Positions 44,480 to 52,708 of a stretch of 64,000 nucleotides of DNA are shown in pieces. The DNA is taken from assembly GCF_006265095.1 (NCBI RefSeq), contig NZ_VCNK01000001.1, positions 267,941-331,940 on the forward strand, written 5' to 3'. The stretch is from Phaeobacter sp. B1627 (lineage in GTDB: Bacteria; Pseudomonadota; Alphaproteobacteria; Rhodobacterales; Rhodobacteraceae). Position numbers and translations under genes: made by a program. The first letter of the stretch is position 1. Each line of letters begins with the position of its first letter. Below the pieces are notes generated by a model that ran no database searches, had not been told where the DNA came from, and was given only the letters and a program-made list of their open reading frames with translations.

Positions 44480-45171
44480 CAGAGTTCAATTTCTTTCATA
44501 ACCTGTGGCTCGATGACGTTGACGCCGGGGAGGCCGTCAATCAAGTCCTGTGCCGACTGTTCCAGCAGCGGAAACGTCCGATAGTGACAGGGGATGAGTG
44601 TTTTGAAGGCAAAATACCGCTTGGCGGCATAGGCTGCGGCTTTCATGTCCATGGTGAAATGCCCGCCCGCGGAGAGGATGCCGATATCGGGTTTGTAGTA
44701 GTCTCCCATCCAATCCATGTCCGCCATGATGTCGGTGTCGCCCGAGAGATAGATCACACGGCCTTCGGTGGCGATCATATATCCGACCTCGCTGCCCGCT
44801 GTGCGCAGACCGTCGCGGGTGGAGAATGTGTTTGAATGCGAGGCGGACACCATGGAGATCCGGGCGTCCTCTAAGGCTATTGTGCCGCCTTTGTTGAAGC
44901 CGATGGTCTCTACCCCTTCGGTCTCGGCCCAGTATCCCATCAGATCGTACTGCCCAATGATCGGGATCGACAGGTGTTTGGCGAGGGCAAGGACATCGAC
45001 CACGTGGTCGAAATGGGCATGGGTCAGCAGGATATGTGTCGCCCCTGCAGTGGCCGCCGCGTGCTGGCTCTCGTTCAGCATCGGGTTGCCGGTCAGCCAG
45101 GGATCAATCAGCAGGACGCTGGACCCAGTTTCAAGGCGAAACCCGCTGTGTCCCAACCAAATCAGCTTCAT
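44479..45171 (-). CDS. Metal-dependent hydrolase, UPF0173-type beta-lactamase fold
   Basis: The 230-residue protein begins MKLIWLGHSGFRLETGS and carries the metallo-beta-lactamase motif THAHFDHVVD, with further ligands in SASHSN, YLSGDTD and CHYRTF. This matches the UPF0173/UlaG-like hydrolases, whose substrates are mostly unknown. A single-base overlap with the next gene (ectoine-hydrolase-like) implies one transcript and perhaps one pathway. It diverges from gatC over a 546-bp gap that holds repeat copy B. Confidence 0.85.
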   Translation of the reverse strand: MKLIWLGHSGFRLETGSSVLLIDPWLTGNPMLNESQHAAATAGATHILLTHAHFDHVVDVLALAKHLSIPIIGQYDLMGYWAETEGVETIGFNKGGTIALEDARISMVSASHSNTFSTRDGLRTAGSEVGYMIATEGRVIYLSGDTDIMADMDWMGDYYKPDIGILSAGGHFTMDMKAAAYAAKRYFAFKTLIPCHYRTFPLLEQSAQDLIDGLPGVNVIEPQVMKEIEL

Positions 45172-45399
45172 TGCTTCCGTCTCCTTGCAGTCGCGGTGAA
45201 ATGTGAAAATAGCATTTGCCGCAGCGTATCAGCGGTGCGGAAAAATGCTATTGCGTCGTTGCAGGCAGGGCGAGGGTTTTCCCTTGGGGGCTGCGGTGCC
45301 GCATATCATATTGGCAGTATAGCCAGTTGGCATTGGGCTTTGCATGGGACGCAGGGCTGCTGAAAGGGGGCGCAGCCGATGGGCTGTCGTCTGCTGAAG

Positions 45400-45556
45400 T
45401 TCGAACGCGCGGGGTCGAAGGCCGCCGAAGGGCAGGGGCTCCCGCCCGCCTTTGTGCCCCTTGCGGGACCCATCATGCGGTTGGGCCCGGCGCGCCTTGC
45501 CTGCACAGCAGGCAAGGCGCGCCGGTCGCTTCGGGCGAAGCCCGAAGCGAAACACC
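45400..45556 (-). repeat. Two-hairpin intergenic repeat, copy B
   Basis: On the reverse strand: GTGTTT, then hairpin 1 CGCTTCGGGC, loop TTC, GCCCGAAGCG (45527-45549). A then leads to hairpin 2, an 18-bp perfect stem starting CCGGCGCGCC with a three-base loop (45487-45525). The tail has CCCAAC, GCACAAAGG and CGGGCGGGAG. The order and loop spacing equal copy A, and the stem changes are compensated, so the structure is conserved rather than the bases. It lies in the divergent gap 45172-45717, in which I see no gene. Confidence 0.8.
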
Positions 45557-45717
45557 TCTGTGCCATGCGCCGTGCCCGAACAGCTATCTGAATCTGAGTC
45601 CGTGTCCGTGTTGAAATCCACGCTTCCGAATGCACAACTCTGCAGAAATCCCATGGCAGACTTGCGGCGGGAGAGCGTGGACGGTACATGCCAATGCAAC
45701 ACGAGATGAGGGTTTCC

Positions 45718-46005
45718 ATGTCGATTGACCAAAGCACCGCCGCGAAAGTGGCGAAACTGGCCCGGATCAAGGTCGAAGAGGACGCTCTGCCCGCGCTGGC
45801 AGAGGAATTCAACACCATCCTGGGCTTTATCGAGCAACTGAACGAAGTGGATGTTGATGGCGTCGAGCCGATGACCTCGGTCACGCCACAGCGTCTGGCG
45901 CGCCGGGCCGATGTGGTCACCGACGGCAACCAGCAAGAGAAGGTGCTGACCAATGCGCCCGACGCCCGCGAGGGGTTCTTTGCCGTGCCAAAGGTTGTGG
46001 AGTAA
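45718..46005 (+). CDS. gatC: Aspartyl/glutamyl-tRNA amidotransferase subunit C
   Basis: GatC stabilises the GatCAB complex that amidates Glu-tRNA-Gln and Asp-tRNA-Asn. The 95-residue protein reads MSIDQSTAAKVAKLARIKVEED, then EFNTILGFIEQLNEVDVDGVEPM and PDAREGFFAVPKVVE, all diagnostic. The start at 45718 matches the family. An ATG ten codons upstream is in frame. It precedes gatA by 3 bp and surely shares its transcript. gatB is not in the window. Confidence 0.97.
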   Translation: MSIDQSTAAKVAKLARIKVEEDALPALAEEFNTILGFIEQLNEVDVDGVEPMTSVTPQRLARRADVVTDGNQQEKVLTNAPDAREGFFAVPKVVE

Positions 46006-46008
46006 GAC

Positions 46009-47496
46009 ATGTCCGATCTGAACAAACTCGGCCTCGCCGATGCCCGTGACCTGCTGCGCAAGGGCGAAACCACCTCGGTCGAGCTGACCGAAAGCTGCCT
46101 GTCCGCCATAGATGCCGCCGGAGCGCTCAATGCCTTTGTGCACCGGACACCCGAACTCGCGCTGGAGCGGGCCCGCGCCGCAGACACGCGCCTCGCCGCC
46201 GGCGACGCGCCTGCAATGTGTGGCCTGCCGATCGGTATCAAGGACCTGTTCTGTACCAAGGGCGTCGACAGTCAGGCAGCCTCCAACATCCTCAAGGGCT
46301 TCAAGCCGGAATATGAAAGCACCGTCTCGCAGCAATTGCAGGATGCCGGTGCGGTGATGCTCGGCAAGCTGAACATGGATGAATTCGCCATGGGCTCCTC
46401 GAACGAGAGCTCGGCCTATGGCGATGCGATCAGCCCCTGGCGCCGCAGCGACGATGACACGCCGCTGACGCCGGGTGGCTCTTCCGGTGGCTCCGCCGCG
46501 GCCGTGGCCGCCGATCTTTGCCTCGCGGCCACCGGCACAGACACCGGCGGCTCCATCCGTCAGCCTGCGGCCTTTACCGGCACTGTCGGGATCAAGCCGA
46601 CCTACGGGCGCTGCTCGCGCTGGGGCATCGTGGCCTTCGCCTCCTCGCTCGATCAGGCCGGACCGATGACGAAATCCGTCCGGGATGCGGCGATCATGCT
46701 GGAGGCCATGTGCGGCTATGACGCCAAGGATTCCACCTCAGCCAATCTCGCGGTGCCGAACTTCGAAGCGATGCTGACCGGCGACATCAAGGGCAAGAAA
46801 ATCGGTATTCCGCGCGAATACAGCATCGACGGGATGCCTGCGGAGATCTCCAAGCTGTGGCGCGACGGCACCGAGATGCTGAAATCCGCCGGCGCGGACA
46901 TCGTCGATATTTCCTTGCCGCACACCAAATACGCCTTGCCCGCCTACTATGTGATCGCCCCTGCGGAAGCCTCGTCGAACCTCGCCCGCTATGACGGGGT
47001 GCGCTTTGGCCATCGCGCCAGCCTCGATGCGGGCGATGGGATCACCGAAATGTACGAAAAGACCCGGGCCGAAGGATTTGGCGCCGAAGTGCAGCGCCGG
47101 GTGATGGTCGGTACATATGTGCTGTCTGCCGGGTTCTATGACGCCTACTACAACCGGGCCCGCAAGGTGCGCACGCTGATCAAGAAGGATTTCGAGGATG
47201 TGTTTGCCGCAGGGATCGACGCGATCCTGACGCCAACCACCCCCTCGGCGGCCTTCGGACTTGGCGAAATGAACGACGCGGATCCGGTGCAGATGTACCT
47301 GAACGATGTCTTCACCATCACCGTGAACCTCGCCGGTCTGCCGGGGATTTCGGTGCCGACAGGCCTCGATGCAAAGGGCCTGCCGCTGGGCTTGCAGTTG
47401 ATTGGCAAACCCTGGGATGAGGGCGATCTGCTCAATACCGCCTATGCACTGGAGCAATCCGCAGGCTTTGTGGCCAAACCGGCGCGCTGGTGGTAA
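46009..47496 (+). CDS. gatA: Aspartyl/glutamyl-tRNA amidotransferase subunit A
   Basis: GatA releases ammonia from glutamine for the GatCAB reaction. The 495-residue amidase-signature protein has the catalytic Lys in [10 protein letters not shown] and the Ser-cisSer-Lys elements in [15 protein letters not shown] and [13 protein letters not shown]. It continues with [24 protein letters not shown] and a normal C-terminus. It is directly downstream of gatC. Confidence 0.97.
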   Translation: MSDLNKLGLADARDLLRKGETTSVELTESCLSAIDAAGALNAFVHRTPELALERARAADTRLAAGDAPAMCGLPIGIKDLFCTKGVDSQAASNILKGFKPEYESTVSQQLQDAGAVMLGKLNMDEFAMGSSNESSAYGDAISPWRRSDDDTPLTPGGSSGGSAAAVAADLCLAATGTDTGGSIRQPAAFTGTVGIKPTYGRCSRWGIVAFASSLDQAGPMTKSVRDAAIMLEAMCGYDAKDSTSANLAVPNFEAMLTGDIKGKKIGIPREYSIDGMPAEISKLWRDGTEMLKSAGADIVDISLPHTKYALPAYYVIAPAEASSNLARYDGVRFGHRASLDAGDGITEMYEKTRAEGFGAEVQRRVMVGTYVLSAGFYDAYYNRARKVRTLIKKDFEDVFAAGIDAILTPTTPSAAFGLGEMNDADPVQMYLNDVFTITVNLAGLPGISVPTGLDAKGLPLGLQLIGKPWDEGDLLNTAYALEQSAGFVAKPARWW

Positions 47497-47537
47497 AACG
47501 GGGCAGAACGTCAATTCTCTGAACTGGCCCCCGTCGG

Positions 47538-47553
47538 CCCCCGTCGACGGGGG
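47538..47553. repeat. 16-bp perfect palindrome downstream of gatA
   Basis: CCCCCGTCGACGGGGG reads the same on both strands. It follows a duplicated GGCCCCCGTC and lies 41 bp after gatA. As a hairpin it has no loop room without opening the centre, so a protein-binding dyad or weak end-of-transcript stem are the options. Confidence 0.5.
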
Positions 47554-47711
47554 GCGGCGTCTGATCGTGAGAAGGACAGCGCGGTTCACGGCACGGTGTC
47601 CGGGGCGGCCTGCAGCGCGGTTCAGAGAATGAAACGGTGAACGCCAAGACAGGTAGAAACCGGCGAAAACGGGCAGCGACAGGCAACGACGGGCAGAGAC
47701 AGGTGCATACA

Positions 47712-48506
47712 ATGGCAACGAACGCGCAATATCTTCGGCAGAACCTGAAATATCTGATAGCGGCGGCGGCGCTGACGCTGGCGGCCTGCGCCCCGCAAGT
47801 GCCCGACAGCGCGGCCGGGGTTGGCGATGACACCAGCCCGTTCAATGCCCCGCCGGAAATCGAGCCCGGGCGCACGCTGAACGGGGACCCTCTGGTGCCG
47901 CCGGTGCGCCTGTCTGATGAAAGCGGCGCGCAGAATGCCAATTGGCAGGATCCGCGCCCCTCTGCGGGGACGCCCTCTGCAGGGGCTGGCAGCGATGACA
48001 TTGCCCGGGAGGCGGCCGCAGCCCTTGCCGCCGCAGGGCAGAACTCTGGCCAGCGCCCGGTCGAGGCCAACCCCTCAAACCCTGCGCCGGTTCTGGCGGG
48101 GAACGCCGGTATCTCGGACGAGAATGATTTTGCGGCAGTCTCCTCCCGCCAGAGCATTGAGAGTGACGCGGAACGCCTGCAGCGTCAGCGGGCCCAGTAT
48201 CAGGTGGTCAACCCGACCGCAGTGCCGGACCGGCCTCAGGACCTGTCGCCCAATGTCGTCCGGTTCGCGCTGTCGACCTCGAATCCGCGAGGGCAGCGGA
48301 TCTACAGCCGGACGGGCCTGAACCTGCAGGCCCGCTCGCAGCGCAACTGCGCCGAATTTGCCTCGCCCGATCTGGCTCAGATCGCCTTTCTGGAAATGGG
48401 CGGCCCGACCCGGGACCGCAAGGCGCTGGACCCGGACGGGGACGGCTATGCCTGCGGCTGGAACCCGGCCCCCTACCGGGCGGCGGTGCGGGCGCAAAGC
48501 CAGTAG
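47712..48506 (+). CDS. Lipoprotein with excalibur-like calcium-binding C-terminus
   Basis: The 264-residue protein has a lipoprotein signal (NLKYLIAAAALTLAAC; lipobox LAAC). A long disordered Ala/Pro/Asn-rich middle follows. The C-terminal segment RNCAEFASPDLAQIAFLEMGG leads into DRKALDPDGDGYACGW, whose DxDxDGxxC loop resembles excalibur/EF-hand-like domains. It is probably an envelope lipoprotein. The ATG at 47712 is preferred over 47637 because only it gives a proper signal, and the earlier codons are encoded by a degenerate repeat tract. It lies 26 bp before the amidase gene. Confidence 0.72.
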   Translation: MATNAQYLRQNLKYLIAAAALTLAACAPQVPDSAAGVGDDTSPFNAPPEIEPGRTLNGDPLVPPVRLSDESGAQNANWQDPRPSAGTPSAGAGSDDIAREAAAALAAAGQNSGQRPVEANPSNPAPVLAGNAGISDENDFAAVSSRQSIESDAERLQRQRAQYQVVNPTAVPDRPQDLSPNVVRFALSTSNPRGQRIYSRTGLNLQARSQRNCAEFASPDLAQIAFLEMGGPTRDRKALDPDGDGYACGWNPAPYRAAVRAQSQ

Positions 48507-48532
48507 CCCACTCGCAGACAGGCACGATACAG

Positions 48533-49192
48533 ATGCGCACAGCTGAGCCTCTCTGGCATCCGAGTCCGAATTTCGGGCCTCGGCGGGACGGGCTGCGCCC
48601 CGAGCTGATTGTTCTCCATTATACCGCGATGGAGAGCGCGGGGGACGCTCTGCAGCGTCTGTGTGATCCGCAGTTCGAAGTGTCGGCGCATTATCTGATC
48701 CGTGCGGATGGCGGTCTTGTGCAGTTGGTGGCAGAGGATATGCGGGCCTGGCATGCGGGCGCCGGGGAATGGGCGGGGCGCGGCGATATCAACTCTCGCT
48801 CAATCGGAATTGAGCTGGACAATCGCGGCACGCATCCGTTCTCCGAGCCGCAGATGCGAAAGCTGGAGGCCCTGCTGCCGCAGATCATGCAGCGCTGGAA
48901 TATTCCGCCCGAGGGGGTCATCGGGCATTCCGACATGGCACCGGGGCGCAAATGGGACCCGGGGCCGCGCTTCGACTGGGCGCGGCTGTCCAGGGGTGGT
49001 CTTGCGCGGGCCGTGACGGCTGCGCCTGTCGCGACCGGGTTGCGATCCGATCAATTCCGTCAGCTCGCCAGAGCACGGGGGTTCACTGCGGATGTGGACG
49101 ACACGACGCTCCTGCAGGCCGTGCGCCTGCGGTACCGGCCCTGGGGGCGGGGGGGGCTCTGCGCGGCGGATCTGCAGGTGCTGGCGGAGTAG
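48533..49192 (+). CDS. N-acetylmuramoyl-L-alanine amidase (Amidase_2, AmiD-like)
   Basis: The 219-residue enzyme cleaves the amide between MurNAc and the peptide of peptidoglycan. Zinc ligands and catalytic residues lie in LIVLHYTAME, SRSIGIELDN and GVIGHSDMAPGRKWDPG. It resembles AmiD. No signal peptide is visible, so it may act on recycled anhydro-muropeptides in the cytoplasm like AmpD. The C-terminal third (ARGFTADVDDTTLLQAVRLRYRPW) looks like a peptidoglycan-binding helix bundle. Confidence 0.88.
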   Translation: MRTAEPLWHPSPNFGPRRDGLRPELIVLHYTAMESAGDALQRLCDPQFEVSAHYLIRADGGLVQLVAEDMRAWHAGAGEWAGRGDINSRSIGIELDNRGTHPFSEPQMRKLEALLPQIMQRWNIPPEGVIGHSDMAPGRKWDPGPRFDWARLSRGGLARAVTAAPVATGLRSDQFRQLARARGFTADVDDTTLLQAVRLRYRPWGRGGLCAADLQVLAE

Positions 49193-49271
49193 CGCCCACA
49201 GGGGGGCGCGCAGGGGGCAGGGGCTGGCGCAGTTCGGACCGGACGCGACCACGCCCCGCCGTGGTTGTTGC

Positions 49272-49300
49272 TTGACGGCACGCTGTCCGGGGCGTAGGCA
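49272..49300 (+). promoter_or_regulatory. Promoter of rnpB
   Basis: TTGACG (49272-49277), 17-base spacer, TAGGCA (49295-49300). Initiation seven to eight bases later coincides with the first base of the P1 stem of RNase P RNA at 49308. Confidence 0.75.
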
Positions 49301-49307
49301 GGCGCTC

Positions 49308-49741
49308 GCGCAGAGAGCCGGATGGCCGCGTGCGGGGCTTCGGTCACGTGCGAGGAAAGTCCGGACTCCCTGAAACAACGGTGCCGGGTAACGCCCGGGC
49401 GGGGAAACCCGACGGAAAGCGCCACAGAAAACAAACCGCCCTGCCGCTCCGGAGGTTCGCCGACGGAGGCACCGGCAGGGTCAGGATGAAACGGTGGGGT
49501 AAGAGCCCACCGCGCCGCTGGCAACAGGGGTGGCACGGCAAGCCCCACCGGGAGCAATGCCAAATAGGGCCTCCGCGCGGGCCGGTCGGGGCAACCCGAT
49601 ACCGCCGCTAGGGACGTTTCACCCGAGAGAGGCCGGGTTGGCAGCTAGAGGCGACTGGCAACAGGCGTCGCAGAAGAATGGTCATCGAACCCTGTCCTAC
49701 GGGGCAGGGGGAACAAGATCCGGCTTACAGGCTCTCTGTGC
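49308..49741 (+). ncRNA. rnpB: RNase P RNA, bacterial class A
   Basis: This is the catalytic RNA that matures tRNA 5' ends. Conserved blocks are present in order: GAGGAAAGTCCGGACTCC (CR-I), AACGCCCGGGCGGGG, CCACAGAAAACAAACCGCC, AGGGTGAAACGG-like AGGATGAAACGGTGGGGTAAG, AGAAGAATGGTCATCG and ACAAGATCCGGCTTACAG (CR-V). P1 closes between GCGCAGAGAGCC (49308-49319) and GGCTCTCTGTGC (49730-49741), with one G-U pair, which fixes the ends within a few bases. The length of about 434 nt is normal. Confidence 0.96.
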
Positions 49742-49810
49742 AAAATTACCATGGCGTGCCCGCCGGGGGCGCCATTTCAGCGAGCGGAGCATTTATCGCG
49801 GCGAATCCTA

Positions 49811-49838
49811 TTGACACCCGCCGTCACGAAGGTAAAAG
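49811..49838 (+). promoter_or_regulatory. Promoter of rpmG
   Basis: TTGACA (49811-49816), 16-base spacer, TAAAAG (49833-49838), which would start an mRNA about 60 bases before the rpmG ATG. Confidence 0.65.
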
Positions 49839-49902
49839 CGCACGCTCATATAGGAATTATGACCCGAGAGGCCCCTGCCTTTTCGGACGCAGGAGAAGCA
49901 CA

Positions 49903-50070
49903 ATGGCGAAGCCGACGACCATCAAAATCCGCCTGAACTCGACCGCGGGCACGGGCCACTTCTACGTGACCAAAAAGAACGCTCGCACCATGACTGAAAA
50001 AATGGTCGTACGGAAGTATGACCCGGTTGTGCGCAAGCATGTTGAGTACAAAGAAGGCAAGATCAAGTAA
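49903..50070 (+). CDS. rpmG: 50S ribosomal protein L33
   Basis: The 55-residue product [18 protein letters not shown]...[22 protein letters not shown] is the standard alphaproteobacterial bL33. It lacks the zinc-binding Cys pairs, so it is the C-minus (zinc-independent) form. AGGAGA at 49890-49895 supports the ATG at 49903. Its own promoter lies at 49811 and a terminator at 50105. Confidence 0.97.
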   Translation: MAKPTTIKIRLNSTAGTGHFYVTKKNARTMTEKMVVRKYDPVVRKHVEYKEGKIK

Positions 50071-50104
50071 GCCTTCCGGCCTCTTGGACTGATCTTTACG
50101 AACA

Positions 50105-50130
50105 GGGTCGCGCAATGTCGCGGCCCTTTT
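50105..50130 (+). terminator. Intrinsic terminator of rpmG
   Basis: GGGTCGCG (50105-50112), loop CAATGT, CGCGGCCC (50119-50126) with one G-U pair, then TTTTCTTTTT. It lies 34 bp after the stop codon. Confidence 0.85.
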
Positions 50131-50131
50131 C

Positions 50132-50476
50132 TTTTTCGGCTCTGCTCTTTTTTTCGGCTCTGCTCTTTTTCGCACCGGTTCTTTCTCGCACCGGATGTCT
50201 GATCCGGTCCTGCGCGCACCACGCGGGCGGACCTGCCAGAGCCGCGTCGGATCTGCCTGAACTGCCTGAGCAAAAGCTCTGCGATGATGCGCCCTACTGC
50301 GGCGTGGTCAGGGCCACGCGCCCCAATCGGCACGACCGGCGGGCATCTGAGGCCGTTCATACTTTGCTAAAATCCTGCGGGAACTTCGGCTCCACGCCCA
50401 TCTGTCTGCACATGAGCGCCACATTGCGCCCGCAAACCAACAAAGGTGAAGCGGGCGTTGATATGGGGTGCTCAAG
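50132..50476. other. Gene-free stretch with pyrimidine-rich tandem repeat
   Basis: Bases 50132-50167 are two copies of an 18-bp unit (TTTTTCGGCTCTGCTCTT), followed by decayed CGCACCGG-containing units to about 50193. A plus-strand frame through 50115-50480 has a signal-like start (SRPFSFSALLFFSALLFFAP), but that hydrophobic part is just the translated repeat and begins inside the rpmG terminator. I do not accept it as a gene. Confidence 0.5.
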
Positions 50477-50602
50477 ATGAAGAAACTACTGGGATTGTCG
50501 ATGGTGATACTGATGCTTCCGGCGGCGGCTGTTCACACCGGAGAGGGTGACGGACTGCCTGTCCTTGAGGCACCGGCAGCCATCAGCGTTGTCACCCTCT
50601 GA
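50477..50602 (+). CDS. Possible 41-residue secreted peptide
   Basis: ATG at 50477 encodes MKKLLGLSMVILMLPAAAVH followed by 21 more residues (TGEGDGLPVLEAP...). This is a convincing Sec signal shape with a very short mature part. There is no strong ribosome-binding site. Within the ORF, AGAGGGTGAC (50542-50551) is exactly complementary to GTCACCCTCT (50591-50600) at the stop codon, so the 3' half can fold on itself. The family is unknown, and the bases may act as RNA rather than code. Confidence 0.35.
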   Translation: MKKLLGLSMVILMLPAAAVHTGEGDGLPVLEAPAAISVVTL

Positions 50603-50714
50603 GACCCGCTTCACGGGGGCGGCACAATCCACCCCGCCCGCCCCCGCCGGTCGCCGGGACAGTCGTTGTTGCAGGCGGGCTCTCGGGCGGGTTTTCGCGC
50701 CGGCGTTCGGGCGG

Positions 50715-51212
50715 TCAGAGTTCAGTCCGCGTGGTCTGCACGGGACGCCATTCCGCATAGGTCAGGACCGGCTCAATCCCAAGTCGCCGCATCAGTGATG
50801 CGGAGGCGGTGTTGAACGGCGCATAGGTGACCCCAATCACCGTGGCGCCATCTGCCAGTGCCTGACGCTTCGTGACATCCATCAGAGCTTTGCCGACGCC
50901 AATGCGCCGGAAGGGCGGGGCCACCGCAATATGGTGAATCATCGCGCGTCGTTCTGCCAGCCGCACCGGAAGTGCCGGGCGGTTTTCGATCTCATAGACC
51001 AGATAGCCCATCACCGCGTTCTGTGGGCTTCGGGCCACCAATGCCGTGGTGCCTGGCGTACTCAGCCAATCCTGCATCCAGCGCGCCAGCTCTTGCGGAT
51101 CGGGGTCAGCCGGGTAGCGCTCGGGCTGATGGGCCACATGCAGCGCATGCAGATCCTGCAGCAATGGGACAAGAACAGCGGCCTCCGTCGCGGCAAGCGG
51201 GGTAATTTTCAT
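50715..51212 (-). CDS. GNAT family N-acetyltransferase
   Basis: The 165-residue protein has the acetyl-CoA-binding core of the family: HHIAVAPPFRRIGVGKALMDVTKRQALADG (motif A with RRxGxG), and a preceding strand ALVARSPQNAVMGYLVYE. The acceptor (amino acid, small amine or protein) is unknown. The ATG at 51212 is supported by GAGGAT just upstream, and the seven extra codons of the open frame were dropped. Confidence 0.83.
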   Translation of the reverse strand: MKITPLAATEAAVLVPLLQDLHALHVAHQPERYPADPDPQELARWMQDWLSTPGTTALVARSPQNAVMGYLVYEIENRPALPVRLAERRAMIHHIAVAPPFRRIGVGKALMDVTKRQALADGATVIGVTYAPFNTASASLMRRLGIEPVLTYAEWRPVQTTRTEL

Positions 51213-51300
51213 CGGCAGATCCTCAGGTGACATCGTGCAGAAGGGGCGCCCGGATCATTGGGGCAGGGCAAATGAACAGCGGAGCAAAAGAACCGGGGCA

Positions 51301-51334
51301 AAAGAAAAGGGGCGGATCTGAGTGATCCGCCCCG
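51301..51334 (-). terminator. Intrinsic terminator of the BI-1 gene
   Basis: GATCCGCCCC (51325-51334) and GGGGCGGATC (51310-51319) form a 10-bp stem. On the reverse strand it is followed by TTTTCTTTT (51301-51309). It lies 28 bp after the stop of the convergent BI-1 gene. Confidence 0.85.
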
Positions 51335-51361
51335 GCTGTCTGTTTATTTGGAAATATGCGT

Positions 51362-52141
51362 CTATTCGCGGTTCCCAAGCAGCTGGAGCAAGAACATGAA
51401 CATGTTGATGAAGTCCAGATAGAGGTTCAGCGCGCCCATGATCGCCGCCTTGCCGAGCCATTCCTGATCGCCGGTGTGGGCCATCTCAAGGTATGTGGTC
51501 TTGATCTTCTGCGTGTCATAGGCGGTCAGGCCCGCGAAAATCAGCACGCCGAGAACCGAAATCGCAAAGCCCATGGCGGAAGATTGCAGGAAGATGTTCA
51601 CCACCGAGGCCACAACCAGACCGATGACGCCCATGATCAGGAACGTTCCCATCGCAGAGAGGTCTTTCTTGGTCGTGTACCCGACCAGCGACAGGCCGGC
51701 AAAGGCGATGGAGGTCACCAGGAACACCTGTGCGATGCTCTCACCGGTGAAGACCACGAAGATCGAAGAGATCGACAGGCCCATCAGCGCGGCAAAGGCG
51801 TAGAAGACCAGCTGCACGCCAGCGGCGGGCAGGCGCTTCATCGCGGCGCCAAAGCCGAAGAAGACAAAGGCCAGCGGTGCGAACATGATCACCCACTTCA
51901 GCGGCGAGGCGTAGATCGCATAGCCAAAGCTTGTCAGGTAGCTGTCAGCGCTCAGCTGAGCGGCGGCAGCGGATGGATCAGAAGTCACCGAAAGACCGGC
52001 GATCGCCCAGGCGGCGAGGAAAGTGATAAGTGTGCCCACGGACATTGTGCCGTAGACTTTGTTCATGTGGGCGCGCAGGCCCGCGTCGATCTCGGCGCTG
52101 CGGGCGCCGACTGTAGATCGAATGGTGTCAAACTGTGCCAT
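51362..52141 (-). CDS. Bax inhibitor-1/YccA family membrane protein
   Basis: The 259-residue protein has seven hydrophobic helices and the family end FAGLTAYDTQKIKTTYLE, then EWLGKAAIMGALNLYLDFINMF and FLLQLLG. Bacterial members (YccA, YetJ) are pH-dependent calcium channels or interact with the FtsH protease. The N-terminal head (MAQFDTIRSTVGARSAEIDAGLRAHM) is typical for alphaproteobacteria. It is probably a single-gene transcript, with its own terminator and a 220-bp gap to the DUF1127 gene. Confidence 0.9.
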   Translation of the reverse strand: MAQFDTIRSTVGARSAEIDAGLRAHMNKVYGTMSVGTLITFLAAWAIAGLSVTSDPSAAAAQLSADSYLTSFGYAIYASPLKWVIMFAPLAFVFFGFGAAMKRLPAAGVQLVFYAFAALMGLSISSIFVVFTGESIAQVFLVTSIAFAGLSLVGYTTKKDLSAMGTFLIMGVIGLVVASVVNIFLQSSAMGFAISVLGVLIFAGLTAYDTQKIKTTYLEMAHTGDQEWLGKAAIMGALNLYLDFINMFMFLLQLLGNRE

Positions 52142-52369
52142 ACGTCATGGTCTCCGTCTATAAAGCTCCCTCAGAGCATATCCGCGAGGCGGACGTGCCT
52201 GTTGTGCCAAATATCGGCTTTTGTGCCCTTCGGTTCAAGTGGTTCCGTCTCGCAATCGAAGTAAAAGAGCACCGTTGATGACGTGGATTTTACTGGAACC
52301 GGCGCTGTTGTGTAAAAAGCGCCGGTTCCGGGGGGCGATTGGGGGCGCGCAGAGCCAACATGCGCGGCA

Positions 52370-52582
52370 TTACACCTGCCAATGCTGCGGCGCGTCCCAG
52401 ACCCGGCGGCGGGCTTCTGCCTCTACATCCCGGCGGGTCAGGCCGATGTCTTTCAGCTGTCGATCGTCCAATGTCAGCAGCTTGCGGCGCTGGCGCTGGA
52501 CCGAGAATGCCCGGACAATACCGGCAACAAGGGAGGCGCGGCGGGGCCGCAGTGGGATGTTTCGGGAAAGACTATCAGCCAT
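52370..52582 (-). CDS. DUF1127 (YjiS-like) small basic protein
   Basis: The 70-residue protein carries the DUF1127 core RQRRKLLTLDDRQLKDIGLTRRDVEAEARR. Short members of this family in Rhodobacterales and rhizobia are often stress-induced and bind RNA or affect phosphate and nitrogen responses. The function of this one is unknown. It diverges from the LysR gene, so a shared operator in the 126-bp gap is plausible. Confidence 0.88.
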   Translation of the reverse strand: MADSLSRNIPLRPRRASLVAGIVRAFSVQRQRRKLLTLDDRQLKDIGLTRRDVEAEARRRVWDAPQHWQV

Positions 52583-52708
52583 GATACGGCTCCTCAGTTT
52601 AATTGGTGATGGATGCGATCCTTTGCATCACTGGTATTGATCTATATGGGCAACCTATGCCATTCTCAAAACGAATGTTATTGAACTGACCCATCAGGAG
52701 ATGTGATG

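Noticed and set aside
50115..50480. 121-codon frame with a signal-peptide-like start
   Set aside because: The hydrophobic start is the translation of a T-rich tandem repeat, it begins inside the rpmG terminator, and there is no ribosome-binding site.
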